A stretch of 64,000 nt of DNA from Ferruginibacter sp. (GTDB taxonomy: Bacteria > Bacteroidota > Bacteroidia > Chitinophagales > Chitinophagaceae). Made by a program: the position numbers and the translations under genes. Positions 37,373 to 45,634 of the stretch are shown piece after piece. The notes beneath the pieces are model-generated. The model was not told the DNA's origin. It made no database searches and was given only the letters and a program-made list of their open reading frames with translations. The stretch is from assembly GCA_013141115.1 (NCBI GenBank), contig JABFRP010000001.1:186001-250000 (forward strand), given 5' to 3'. Numbering within the stretch: the first letter of the stretch is position 1; each line of letters opens with the position of its first letter.

Positions 37373-37409
37373 TTGGCTATAACTCACTATTTTTACCAGT
37401 TATAGCCAA
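37373..37409. repeat. TTGGCTATAA / TTATAGCCAA palindrome, right of ATPase
   Basis: Second copy of the palindrome found left of the ATPase, followed in both cases by (A)TCAAAAA or ACCAAAAA and then a CTATA-like tract. Arms are identical in the 10 core bases; the loops differ. It lies in the leader of the oxidoreductase gene at 37447. Confidence 0.65.
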
Positions 37410-37446
37410 ATCAAAAAAACTATAAACTTTAAACAGACAAATATTT

Positions 37447-38511
37447 ATGCTTAATATTGGAATTTTAGGTTTAGGCGAAGGCCGCAGCACTATGAGTGCG
37501 GCGATCAACAGCAGCAAAGTACATCTTAAAATGATCTGCGATGCTGATAAAGCAGTTTGTGTGCAACGTGCCGACGAATTTAAAATGTATGAATACACCA
37601 CCGATTACCAGGAAATGCTGAACGATGCAGAGATAGACATCATTGCCATTTACACCCCCGACCATTTACATGCCGAACATGTAAAGCAGGCCTTACTGGC
37701 CGGCAAACATGTTATCTGCACCAAACCATTTATTGATGATTTAAGCAAAGCAAAAGAATTAATAGACTTACAAAAGCAAACCGGTAAAAAGGTTTTTGTA
37801 GGACAAAGCTCAAGATTTTTTGAACCGTATAAAAGACAACGCAAAGATTTTGAAGAAGGCGTTATTGGAGAACTGATCACCATTGAAAGTCATTATAATG
37901 CCGATCATCGCTGGTTCCTGGAAAAGAAATGGGCATTGGAAAAATCTTTTAAATGGTTGTATGGTGGTTTAAGTCACCCGGTAGATTTTATACGATATTA
38001 TTTACCCAATATAGAAGAAGTGATGGGCTATGGTATGATCAGCAGCAATGGAAAAACTGCAGGACTGAAAAATGAAGACACCATGCACTTTATTTTTAAA
38101 GCCACCGATGGACGTATTGCAAGAGTAAGCGGCAGTTACACCGGCCCAACACAACCAACAAAACGTGACAGCGGTATGAGTTGTGTATTGCGTGGCACAT
38201 TAGGTGCATCACAAGCCGATTATCATGAGCTGCGTTATTCAGTGACTACAAAAGAAGGCGAAGAAAAGATCATTCACTGGGGCGACAGTACATTAAAATA
38301 TTATTTCCGATTTGAAGGACAAAGCCACCACGCCGGTGAATACCAGAATTACCTGGAATACTTTGTAGATAGCATTGAGCAAGGCTTCACTGCTTATCCT
38401 GATATTAAAGAAGGAATTGGAACGGTGGCGCTGTTGCAGGCGATGGACAGGAGTTTGCAAACGGGGCTGCCGGTAAAAGTAAAAGATATTTTGAAGGATT
38501 ACGGGTTGTAA
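37447..38511 (+). CDS. Gfo/Idh/MocA family oxidoreductase
   Basis: About 354 aa, without signal peptide, so cytoplasmic. The N-terminal Rossmann motif is NIGILGLGEGRS. The family motif with catalytic lysine is HVICTKPF. The second domain has GGLSHPVDFIRYYLP, containing the conserved histidine. Such enzymes oxidise sugars or sugar acids with NAD(P). D-apionate oxidoisomerase belongs to this family, so a link with the RuBisCO-like module at 45635 should be considered, but nothing in the sequence fixes the substrate. A repeat-filled gap separates it from the symporter. Confidence 0.9.
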   Translation: MLNIGILGLGEGRSTMSAAINSSKVHLKMICDADKAVCVQRADEFKMYEYTTDYQEMLNDAEIDIIAIYTPDHLHAEHVKQALLAGKHVICTKPFIDDLSKAKELIDLQKQTGKKVFVGQSSRFFEPYKRQRKDFEEGVIGELITIESHYNADHRWFLEKKWALEKSFKWLYGGLSHPVDFIRYYLPNIEEVMGYGMISSNGKTAGLKNEDTMHFIFKATDGRIARVSGSYTGPTQPTKRDSGMSCVLRGTLGASQADYHELRYSVTTKEGEEKIIHWGDSTLKYYFRFEGQSHHAGEYQNYLEYFVDSIEQGFTAYPDIKEGIGTVALLQAMDRSLQTGLPVKVKDILKDYGL

Positions 38512-38845
38512 CAAACTTAAAAGTTCTTATAAATAACAAAGAAAAATTCTTTCTCAGCTTCGCTGCGAAAAAGTTTGCCACGAAGGCGCAAAGGCACAAA
38601 GATTGCTGCTGCGCAGCAAAAGGAAATGTGCCGGGGAGAAAATAAAACAGGGTTTACATTCAACGTTCAAGCGTCTTCCCGGCAAAACAATTCACGCAGT
38701 GAATTAAAAAAAGATTTTTTTTCCTTAGTGCCTTAGCGCCTTTGTGGCTAAAATAATTTTTGAAAAAAATTTATAGAATTCTTTAAAATCTGGCATATGT
38801 AATTTATAGGAGACGGTTGCAGAAGAAAAAAAATGAAAAGCACGA
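38512..38845. repeat. Repeat-filled gap (CTTTG family, AATTCAC and TTGCTGCGCAGCAA palindromes)
   Basis: No gene is visible. Elements shared with 55941-56265 are: CACGAAGGCGCAAAGGCACAAAG, GCTGCTGCGCAGCAAA, the perfect palindrome AATTCAC-gca-GTGAATT, and CCTTAGTGCCTTAGCGCC followed by TTTGTGGCTAAAA. The left and right ends are inverted versions of each other, so the whole is a long imperfect inverted repeat. Confidence 0.7.
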
Positions 38846-40522
38846 ATGAATAAAATTTACGATAAACTCACCACACTCGATTTTGCAGTGATAGCGATCT
38901 ACCTGGTTGCATTACTTATCATTGGGTATATCGCCAGTTTTAAAAATAAAAAGAAGGATGAAACACTTTTTATGGCGGGCAACTCACTCAACTGGTATAA
39001 TATCGGTTTTAATATGTGGGGAACAAATGTGGGGCCATCATCTTTGCTGGCATTTGCAAGCATTGGTTATACCGCCGGCATTGTGGGTGGCAATTTTGAA
39101 TGGTATGCTTTTGTTTTTTTATTGCTGCTGGCCATGGTGTTTGCGCCAAGGTACATCGCCAGTAAGGTAAGTACCATGCCAGAGTTTATGGGTAAGCGTT
39201 ATGGAAAAAGCACACAGGATATTTTAGCTGGCTATGCACTCATAAAAATATTGATCAGTTGGCTGTCGCTGGGTCTGTTCAGCGGTGGTATTTTGGTAAG
39301 GCAAATTTTAGGTATCCCGATGTGGCAGTCTACGATTGTGCTGGTGGCATTTGCAGGGTTGTTCACTTTTATGGGCGGATTAAAAGCCATTGCTAGAGTG
39401 AATGTTTTTCAAATGCTTTTGCTGATCGTTGTTTCACTCACCTTAACTTTTTTAGGATTAAGAGAAATCGGCGGCATCAGTGCATTGATTGATAAAACTC
39501 CGGCTAACTTTTGGAATTTAACAAGGCCAGCATCCGACCCGGGTTATCCCTGGCATGCATTGCTGTTGGGTTACCCTGTTTCTGCAGTGGCGTTTTTTTG
39601 TACCGACCAAAGCATGGTGCAGAGTGTACTTGGTGCAAAAAATTTAAAGCAAGGGCAACTGGGTGTAAATTTTATCGGCTGGTTAAAAGTATTGGCATTA
39701 CCCATGTTTATTTTACCGGGTATTATTTGCTATGTGCTGTATCCCAACCTTGGCGATGATAAATTAGCCTACATGACAATGGTGACCAACCTGTTTCCTT
39801 CGGGCTTAAATGGTTTGGTTATTTGTGTGCTCATTGCAGTATTGGTGGCGACTATTGGTTCATCGTTAAATGCGTTGAGTACGGTGTTCACCAAAGATAT
39901 TTATGTAAACAATATTAATAAGAACGCCACGGTAAAACAACAGATCAATGTGGGCCGTATGGTAGTAGTTATTGGTTGCGTGCTGGCGGTACTTATGGCC
40001 ATTGCGTTAGATAATATTGAAGGAAAAACTTTGTTCGATATTTTTCAATCCATACTCGGCTATTTAGCACCGCCACTGGCAGTAACTTTTTTATTAAGTG
40101 TATTTTGGAAACGAACTACCAAACTGGCTGTTAATTTAATTTTATCAGCAGGTTCAGCCGTAAGCCTTTTTGTGGGCATGTTGAATTTATGGATCATGCC
40201 ACCCAATGCAGGCACTGGTAAAAACCTGTGGTGGCCGCATTATTTTTTAGTGTCGTTTTATTTGTTTGCTTTTTTGTTTGTGTCAGCTGTAATTATTTCA
40301 TTACTTGACCCAAACCCTACTACAAGTGCAATGAACTCTAAGAAGGACTCCCCCGATAGTGGCATAAAGCAAAATGATTTAGATACGATTTCAGATTTTG
40401 TTGAAAAGACAGAAAATAACAGTGAATTTGTTCTTCCTAAAACAGATAAACAAGTAAAAATATTATTTGCATTGTTGGGTTTAGTCATCTTATCATTATA
40501 CCTCATTTTCAATTTTCATTAA
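38846..40522 (+). CDS. Sodium/solute symporter (SSS family)
   Basis: About 558 aa and 13-14 membrane segments. TLDFAVIAIYLVALLIIGY opens helix 1, and GNSLNWYNIGFNMWGTNVG the conserved next loop. VLVATIGSSLNALSTVFTKD is the helix near the sodium site. It resembles SGLT-like sugar symporters more than the pair at 16938 and 24007. It is directly followed by GH78, so rhamnose or another sugar freed by that enzyme may be its cargo. Confidence 0.92.
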   Translation: MNKIYDKLTTLDFAVIAIYLVALLIIGYIASFKNKKKDETLFMAGNSLNWYNIGFNMWGTNVGPSSLLAFASIGYTAGIVGGNFEWYAFVFLLLLAMVFAPRYIASKVSTMPEFMGKRYGKSTQDILAGYALIKILISWLSLGLFSGGILVRQILGIPMWQSTIVLVAFAGLFTFMGGLKAIARVNVFQMLLLIVVSLTLTFLGLREIGGISALIDKTPANFWNLTRPASDPGYPWHALLLGYPVSAVAFFCTDQSMVQSVLGAKNLKQGQLGVNFIGWLKVLALPMFILPGIICYVLYPNLGDDKLAYMTMVTNLFPSGLNGLVICVLIAVLVATIGSSLNALSTVFTKDIYVNNINKNATVKQQINVGRMVVVIGCVLAVLMAIALDNIEGKTLFDIFQSILGYLAPPLAVTFLLSVFWKRTTKLAVNLILSAGSAVSLFVGMLNLWIMPPNAGTGKNLWWPHYFLVSFYLFAFLFVSAVIISLLDPNPTTSAMNSKKDSPDSGIKQNDLDTISDFVEKTENNSEFVLPKTDKQVKILFALLGLVILSLYLIFNFH

Positions 40523-40524
40523 TT

Positions 40525-42780
40525 ATGAACAAGAATAATTTTTCAGGCAAAGACGCTAAGTTAACAAAGGAGCAAAGTCAGCAGTATTTTTTCTTTGCAT
40601 CTTTGCGTGTGTTTCCTTTGCGCTTTTGCGTGAACTTTTTTGTACTCCTTTGTGTTCTTTGTGCCTTTGTAGTTGAAGCAAAAGCGCAGACCTGGATCTG
40701 GTATCCCGGCGATTTCGAGATCAACCTCGCCAATAAAATGCAGAACAGAAGAACCGACAGAAATACATTCTTTCCTCCCTTTTGGAAGATGGATGCACAT
40801 TATGTACTGATGGATTTTCATAAAGTATTTGATTTAAAAGCACCGGAAGAAATTACTGTGTATGCAGAAGGAACATTTAATTTAAAATTAGATGGCAATG
40901 CTGTTGAAAGTGGCGTAAATAAAATAACCGTACCTGCTGGTAAGCATAAAATAAATGTAAAAGTGTGGAATGAAGCCAGTGCACCTGCTATTTATGTTAC
41001 GGGAAAAACTATTAAAAGCGATAATACCTGGCTTGTAACTTTTGAGGACAAGGAATGGATTGATGAAAGCGGTAAAACATCCGATATCTCCGCCACCAAA
41101 TGGCTCAATGCCGGTAGCTGGAACTTTAATGCGCCATCACAACTGCCATCACAATTTAAATTGCCAACAAGGCCATTGTCAGCGGTTACCAAAACAGTAA
41201 GCAATAATTCGATGCTGGTAGATTTTGGTAAGGAAACCTTTGGTTTCTTAAAGCTGCACAATCTTAAAGGCAATGGAAAAATTTCCATCTACTATGGCGA
41301 AAGCAAAGAAGAAGCATTGGATGCAGCCGAAGCGATGACGCTTGACAGGTTAACGATTAACAGGGTAATACCGGTAGATTCTGTGATGCCTTTGTCAAAA
41401 GCATTTCGTTATGTAAATATTGTACGGGAAAGCGACGCCGTTTCTTTTGACGAAGTGAGTATGTTATATGAATATGCTGATGTAAAGCAAAGAGGTAGTT
41501 TCAAATGCAATGATGAAGAAATCAATAAAATTCTGGAAGTCGCTAAATACACTTTGGAATTAAACACAAGAGAATTTTTTATTGACGGCATTAAAAGAGA
41601 CCGCTGGGTGTGGAGCGGCGATGCATTGCAAAGCTACCTGATGAATTATTACTCTTATTTTGATAACCCCACTGTAACCAGAACCATACAGGCATTGCGT
41701 GGGAAAGATCCGGTTACAGCACACATTAACACCATTGTAGATTATACCTTTTACTGGTTCATCAGCGTGTATGACTATTATCTTTTTACTGGCGATAAAA
41801 AATTTATCGAACAGATTTATCCCAAAATGCAGACGATGATGGACTATTGCCTGAGCCGTCGCAACAAGAACGGATTGATTGAAGGGTTAAGCGGCGACTG
41901 GACATTTATTGACTGGGCCGCTGGCCTCAGTAAAAAAGGGGAAATAAGTTTTGAGCAAATGTTATTTGCAAGAAGTCTGGAGTCTATGAGTCTATGTGCA
42001 AATATTGTAAATGATAAAACCAATGCGGCTTCTTATAAAAAACTGGCAACAGATTTAAAAGCAAAAGTATTTTCACTGTATTGGAACAGTCAGAAGCAGG
42101 CATTAGTTCACAGCCGGGTAAATGGTAAGCAAACCGAAAATGTAACCCGTTACGCCAATATGTTTGGCATCTTCTTTAATTATTTTACCGAAGCTCAAAA
42201 GCAGCAGGTGAAAAAATCGGTGTTACTCAATGACAGCATTCAAAAAATTACCACGCCTTATATGCGGTTTTACGAACTGGAAGCATTGAGTGCCATGGGC
42301 GAGCAGGCATTTGTATTAAAGGAAATGAAATCGTATTGGGGTGGTATGCTCAATTTAGGTGCTACCAGTTTTTGGGAAGAGTACAATCCAACCAAAAACG
42401 GTACAGAACATTTAGCCATGTATGGCCGTAAATTTGGAAAGAGTTTGTGCCATGCCTGGGGAGCAAGCCCCATTTATTTATTGGGTAAATATTATTTAGG
42501 CGTTAGTCCTACTAAGGCTGGTTACGAAACTTACACTGTACAACCACAATTAGGTGGTTTACAATGGATGCAGGGCAAAGTGCCCACACCGGATGGAGAT
42601 ATTGAAGTGTATATGAGTGAAAGCGAAATAAAAATCACTGGTGCCTGTGGTACAGGTATATTGAAATTTAAAAGTAAAAGCAAGCCTACGACAGTGGATG
42701 GCAATTTTACCGACAAAGGAAATGGTAATTATGAATTGGTGATAGAGAAGGGAAAAGGTTATGTTGTAAAATATAACTAA
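40525..42780 (+). CDS. GH78 alpha-L-rhamnosidase with repeat-derived signal peptide
   Basis: About 751 aa. The first 55 residues are encoded by the CTTTG dispersed repeat: a polar stretch, then CVNFFVLLCVLCAFV and cleavage near VEAKAQ. No internal Met can replace the start at 40525. After a beta domain, the (alpha/alpha)6 barrel holds FFIDGIKRDRWVWSGDA, the GH78 motif with acidic catalytic residues, and LSGDWTFIDW. It is shorter than the GH78 at 12316. Start codon two bases after the symporter stop, so they are co-transcribed. Confidence 0.9.
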   Translation: MNKNNFSGKDAKLTKEQSQQYFFFASLRVFPLRFCVNFFVLLCVLCAFVVEAKAQTWIWYPGDFEINLANKMQNRRTDRNTFFPPFWKMDAHYVLMDFHKVFDLKAPEEITVYAEGTFNLKLDGNAVESGVNKITVPAGKHKINVKVWNEASAPAIYVTGKTIKSDNTWLVTFEDKEWIDESGKTSDISATKWLNAGSWNFNAPSQLPSQFKLPTRPLSAVTKTVSNNSMLVDFGKETFGFLKLHNLKGNGKISIYYGESKEEALDAAEAMTLDRLTINRVIPVDSVMPLSKAFRYVNIVRESDAVSFDEVSMLYEYADVKQRGSFKCNDEEINKILEVAKYTLELNTREFFIDGIKRDRWVWSGDALQSYLMNYYSYFDNPTVTRTIQALRGKDPVTAHINTIVDYTFYWFISVYDYYLFTGDKKFIEQIYPKMQTMMDYCLSRRNKNGLIEGLSGDWTFIDWAAGLSKKGEISFEQMLFARSLESMSLCANIVNDKTNAASYKKLATDLKAKVFSLYWNSQKQALVHSRVNGKQTENVTRYANMFGIFFNYFTEAQKQQVKKSVLLNDSIQKITTPYMRFYELEALSAMGEQAFVLKEMKSYWGGMLNLGATSFWEEYNPTKNGTEHLAMYGRKFGKSLCHAWGASPIYLLGKYYLGVSPTKAGYETYTVQPQLGGLQWMQGKVPTPDGDIEVYMSESEIKITGACGTGILKFKSKSKPTTVDGNFTDKGNGNYELVIEKGKGYVVKYN

Positions 42781-42910
42781 CTCCGAAGGAGTTAAATTTG
42801 AATAGCCACGGATGTAATCCGTGGAAATTAAATGAAAAGAGTAAGCTGACCCCGAAGGGGTCGAATGTGAATAGCCGCCGGTGAAACCGGGGTAGGGATG
42901 TGACAAAACA
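42778..42910. repeat. REP-like palindromes left of IS200-type transposase
   Basis: AACTCC-gaa-GGAGTT, CCACGGAT-gta-ATCCGTGG (42806-42824), GACCCC-gaa-GGGGTC (42848-42862), then GAATGTGAATAGCC followed by CCGGTGAAACCGGG. The last block recurs at 43493-43522 on the other side of the transposase. Confidence 0.8.
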
Positions 42911-42916
42911 AACAAT

Positions 42917-43363
42917 ATGGGTACATACCGCCAGATATTTTATCAAATTGTTTTCGGTACAAAAAACCGGGAAGCAACCATTGCAGAACAGCATTGCGAA
43001 GAGTTGTATAAATATATATGGGGCATTGTAAAAGGGAATAAGTGCAAGTTGTACCGTGTAAATGGCATTGAAGATCACATACATATTTTTTCAGACCTGC
43101 ATCCTTCGGTTTGTCTTGCTGATTATGTAAAGGATATAAAAGTGGCCAGCAGTATCTGGATGAAAGATTCCGGAATGTTTCCTGATTTTAATGGATGGCA
43201 GGATGGGTATGGAGCGTTTACATATTCAATCAAACAGAAGGATGTGATTATAGAATATGTGAAAAATCAGAAGGTACATCATAAAAAAGAGAGTTTTTAT
43301 GATGAATACAAAAGATTGTTGGAAGAAAACGGAATTGAATTTGATGAAAAATATTTATTGTAG
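42917..43363 (+). CDS. IS200/IS605-type Y1 transposase
   Basis: About 148 aa, the normal size of a TnpA. The HUH motif is in EDHIHIFSDL and the catalytic-tyrosine region is IIEYVKNQKVHHK. There is no TnpB or IscB gene next to it. Palindromes with gaa/ttc loops flank both sides, so it may act on these hairpins as single-strand ends. The gene looks intact. Confidence 0.93.
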   Translation: MGTYRQIFYQIVFGTKNREATIAEQHCEELYKYIWGIVKGNKCKLYRVNGIEDHIHIFSDLHPSVCLADYVKDIKVASSIWMKDSGMFPDFNGWQDGYGAFTYSIKQKDVIIEYVKNQKVHHKKESFYDEYKRLLEENGIEFDEKYLL

Positions 43364-43525
43364 CAGAACACATTCAACCCCTTCGGGGTTGGAAAACTCC
43401 GATGATTATTTTTCCCTGCGTTATACACAGGGCTATTTAAATTCAAGCCCGAAGGGCTTTGGAAAAACAAAAACAACCAACCCCGAAGGGGGCGAATGTG
43501 AATAGCCACTGGTGAAACCGGGAGA
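43364..43525. repeat. REP-like palindromes right of IS200-type transposase
   Basis: CAACCCC-ttc-GGGGTTG (43375-43391), AAGCCC-gaa-GGGCTT (43445-43459), CCCC-gaa-GGGG (43481-43491), then GAATGTGAATAGCC followed by CTGGTGAAACCGGG, the direct repeat of the segment at 42863. Confidence 0.8.
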
Positions 43526-43552
43526 GAAACAAAAGATAACAGCCACAAGAAA

Positions 43553-45556
43553 ATGAAAAAAATAGTAATCATAACAACCATCCTGCTTTCACAAAATGTG
43601 ACAGCACAAAACGGCCTGGTCAACACCATGCAAAGCCCCCATGCCAAACTCAACAGCGTGGGCATGAGTGATGTACGGTGGACCAAAGGTTTTTGGGCAG
43701 AGCGATTCCAGGTATGCAAAGATTCGATGGTGCCGCATTTATGGGCAACTTATACCAGTAAGGATAGGTGTTATGCCTTTCAAAATTTCAGGGTGGCCGC
43801 AGGTTTGGATACCGGCAGGTTTCGTGGCCCATCTTTTCATGATGGGGATTTTTATAAAACTTTAGAAGCGGTGGCAGCTTTATACGCATCTGCAAAAGAT
43901 AAAAAATTAGATGCCATGATGGATGATGCCATTGCAGTAATTGCAAAAGCACAAAAAGAAGATGGTTATATTTATACCAAGTCCATCATCGAGCAAAAGA
44001 AAACAGGCAGGAAGGAAATGTTTGATGATAAACTGAGTTTTGAGGCGTACAATTTTGGTCATTTAATGACAGCGGCCTCTGTACATTACCGGGCAACCGG
44101 AAAAACTTCTTTATTGGATGTAGCAAAAAAAGCAACTGATTTTTTAATTCACTTTTACAATACCGCTACACCCGAGCAGGCACGCAATGCCATTTGCCCT
44201 TCGCATTATATGGGCATTACAGAAATGTACCGTACTACAAGAGATAAAAAATATTTAGACCTGGTAAAAAAGCTTATTGATATCCGTGGCATGAGTGAAG
44301 GCAGTGATGATAACAGCGACCGCTTACCATTCCGCCAAATGAAAGAAGTGAACGGACATGCGGTAAGGGCCAATTATTTATTTGCAGGCGTGGCGGATGT
44401 TTATGCTGAAACGGGAGACGAAACTTTATTACATACCTTAAACCTGATGTGGGATGATGTGGTGAATCAAAAAATGTATGTTACCGGCGGTTGCGGTGCA
44501 TTGTATGATGGATTATCACTGGAAGGGATTTCTTATAAACCCGATTCCATACAAAAGATACAACAGGCTTATGGAAAGGATTACCAGTTGCCCAATAAAA
44601 CGGCGCACAACGAAACCTGCGCCAATATTGGTAATGTATTATGGAACTGGCGCATGCTGCAATTGACCGGCGAAGCGAAATATGCCGATGTGATGGAGCT
44701 GTCTTTATACAACAGTGTATTAAGTGGCATCAGCATGGATGGTAATAAATTCTTTTATACTAATCCGCTGGCGGCAGCAAAAGATTATCCTTACGATTTA
44801 AGATGGAGTGGTGGTCGTTCAAAATATATCAGCAAAAGTAATTGTTGTCCACCCAACACCATACGCACCATTGCAGAAGTGAATGATTACATGTACAGCA
44901 TTGGCGAAAAAGGTTTGTATATCAATATGTATGGCGGCAGTATCTTGAATACCGAATTGCATGACGGGGCAAAAATTACCTTAGAACAGGTTACCAATTA
45001 TCCATGGGATGGAAAGATAACAATTGCTGTAAAAGAACTGTCAACTGCTTCACAAAAAATTCATTTCAGAATTCCGGGCTGGTGCAAAGGATATAGTGTT
45101 GTGTTTAATGGAAAAAATAAGGAAGTGTATAAAGTTATTGATGGATATATTTCCAGGGATATGAAAAAGGGAGACAGGATGGAGCTTATACTTAATATGC
45201 CTGCAACTTTACTGGAAAGTAATCCCTTAGTGGAAGAGACAAAGAACCAGGTAACGGTAAAGCGTGGGCCAATAGTATATTGTTTGGAGTCTACTGATCT
45301 GCCACAACAAAATATTTTCAACGTATTAATTCCTGCATCCATAAAATTACAACCCGTGCCAATGAAAATTGACAATGGCAATGTGATGGCATTAACAGGC
45401 CAAGCAAAAATTGTACAAAACAGCAACTGGAAAAATACCTTGTATAAAGAAGTGAATACAAAAACAACACCCGTAAAAATAAAGTTGATCCCTTATTATG
45501 CCTGGGCAAACCGTGGACAAACGGATATGACGGTGTGGATGCCGTTTTTGAGGTAA
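43553..45556 (+). CDS. GH127 family glycoside hydrolase, secreted
   Basis: About 667 aa with a signal peptide ending near NVTAQ. The (alpha/alpha)6 barrel retains the zinc site of GH127: Glu354 and Cys356 in NETCANIG, Cys431 and Cys432 in SNCCPPN. One of the last two cysteines is the nucleophile in the family's cysteine-glycosidase mechanism. Most GH127 enzymes are beta-L-arabinofuranosidases; the RG-II member BT1003 of B. thetaiotaomicron releases aceric acid. The gene is 79 bases before the RuBisCO-like gene, with only a short CTTTG repeat between. Confidence 0.93.
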   Translation: MKKIVIITTILLSQNVTAQNGLVNTMQSPHAKLNSVGMSDVRWTKGFWAERFQVCKDSMVPHLWATYTSKDRCYAFQNFRVAAGLDTGRFRGPSFHDGDFYKTLEAVAALYASAKDKKLDAMMDDAIAVIAKAQKEDGYIYTKSIIEQKKTGRKEMFDDKLSFEAYNFGHLMTAASVHYRATGKTSLLDVAKKATDFLIHFYNTATPEQARNAICPSHYMGITEMYRTTRDKKYLDLVKKLIDIRGMSEGSDDNSDRLPFRQMKEVNGHAVRANYLFAGVADVYAETGDETLLHTLNLMWDDVVNQKMYVTGGCGALYDGLSLEGISYKPDSIQKIQQAYGKDYQLPNKTAHNETCANIGNVLWNWRMLQLTGEAKYADVMELSLYNSVLSGISMDGNKFFYTNPLAAAKDYPYDLRWSGGRSKYISKSNCCPPNTIRTIAEVNDYMYSIGEKGLYINMYGGSILNTELHDGAKITLEQVTNYPWDGKITIAVKELSTASQKIHFRIPGWCKGYSVVFNGKNKEVYKVIDGYISRDMKKGDRMELILNMPATLLESNPLVEETKNQVTVKRGPIVYCLESTDLPQQNIFNVLIPASIKLQPVPMKIDNGNVMALTGQAKIVQNSNWKNTLYKEVNTKTTPVKIKLIPYYAWANRGQTDMTVWMPFLR

Positions 45557-45634
45557 AAAGTAAATAGAGTTTATAAAGTAATTAGTAAAATACCACTTTG
45601 TGAGCTTCGTGCCTTTGTGGGATAAAAAGTAAAG

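Noticed and set aside
27860..37430. Single integrative element or prophage spanning the accessory zone
   Set aside because: No integrase, recombinase, phage structural or conjugation gene, no attachment repeats, and the beta-helix gene inside belongs functionally to the sugar island.
42778..43525. CRISPR array from the many short repeats
   Set aside because: Repeats are palindromes of varying sequence without uniform spacers, and no cas gene is present.
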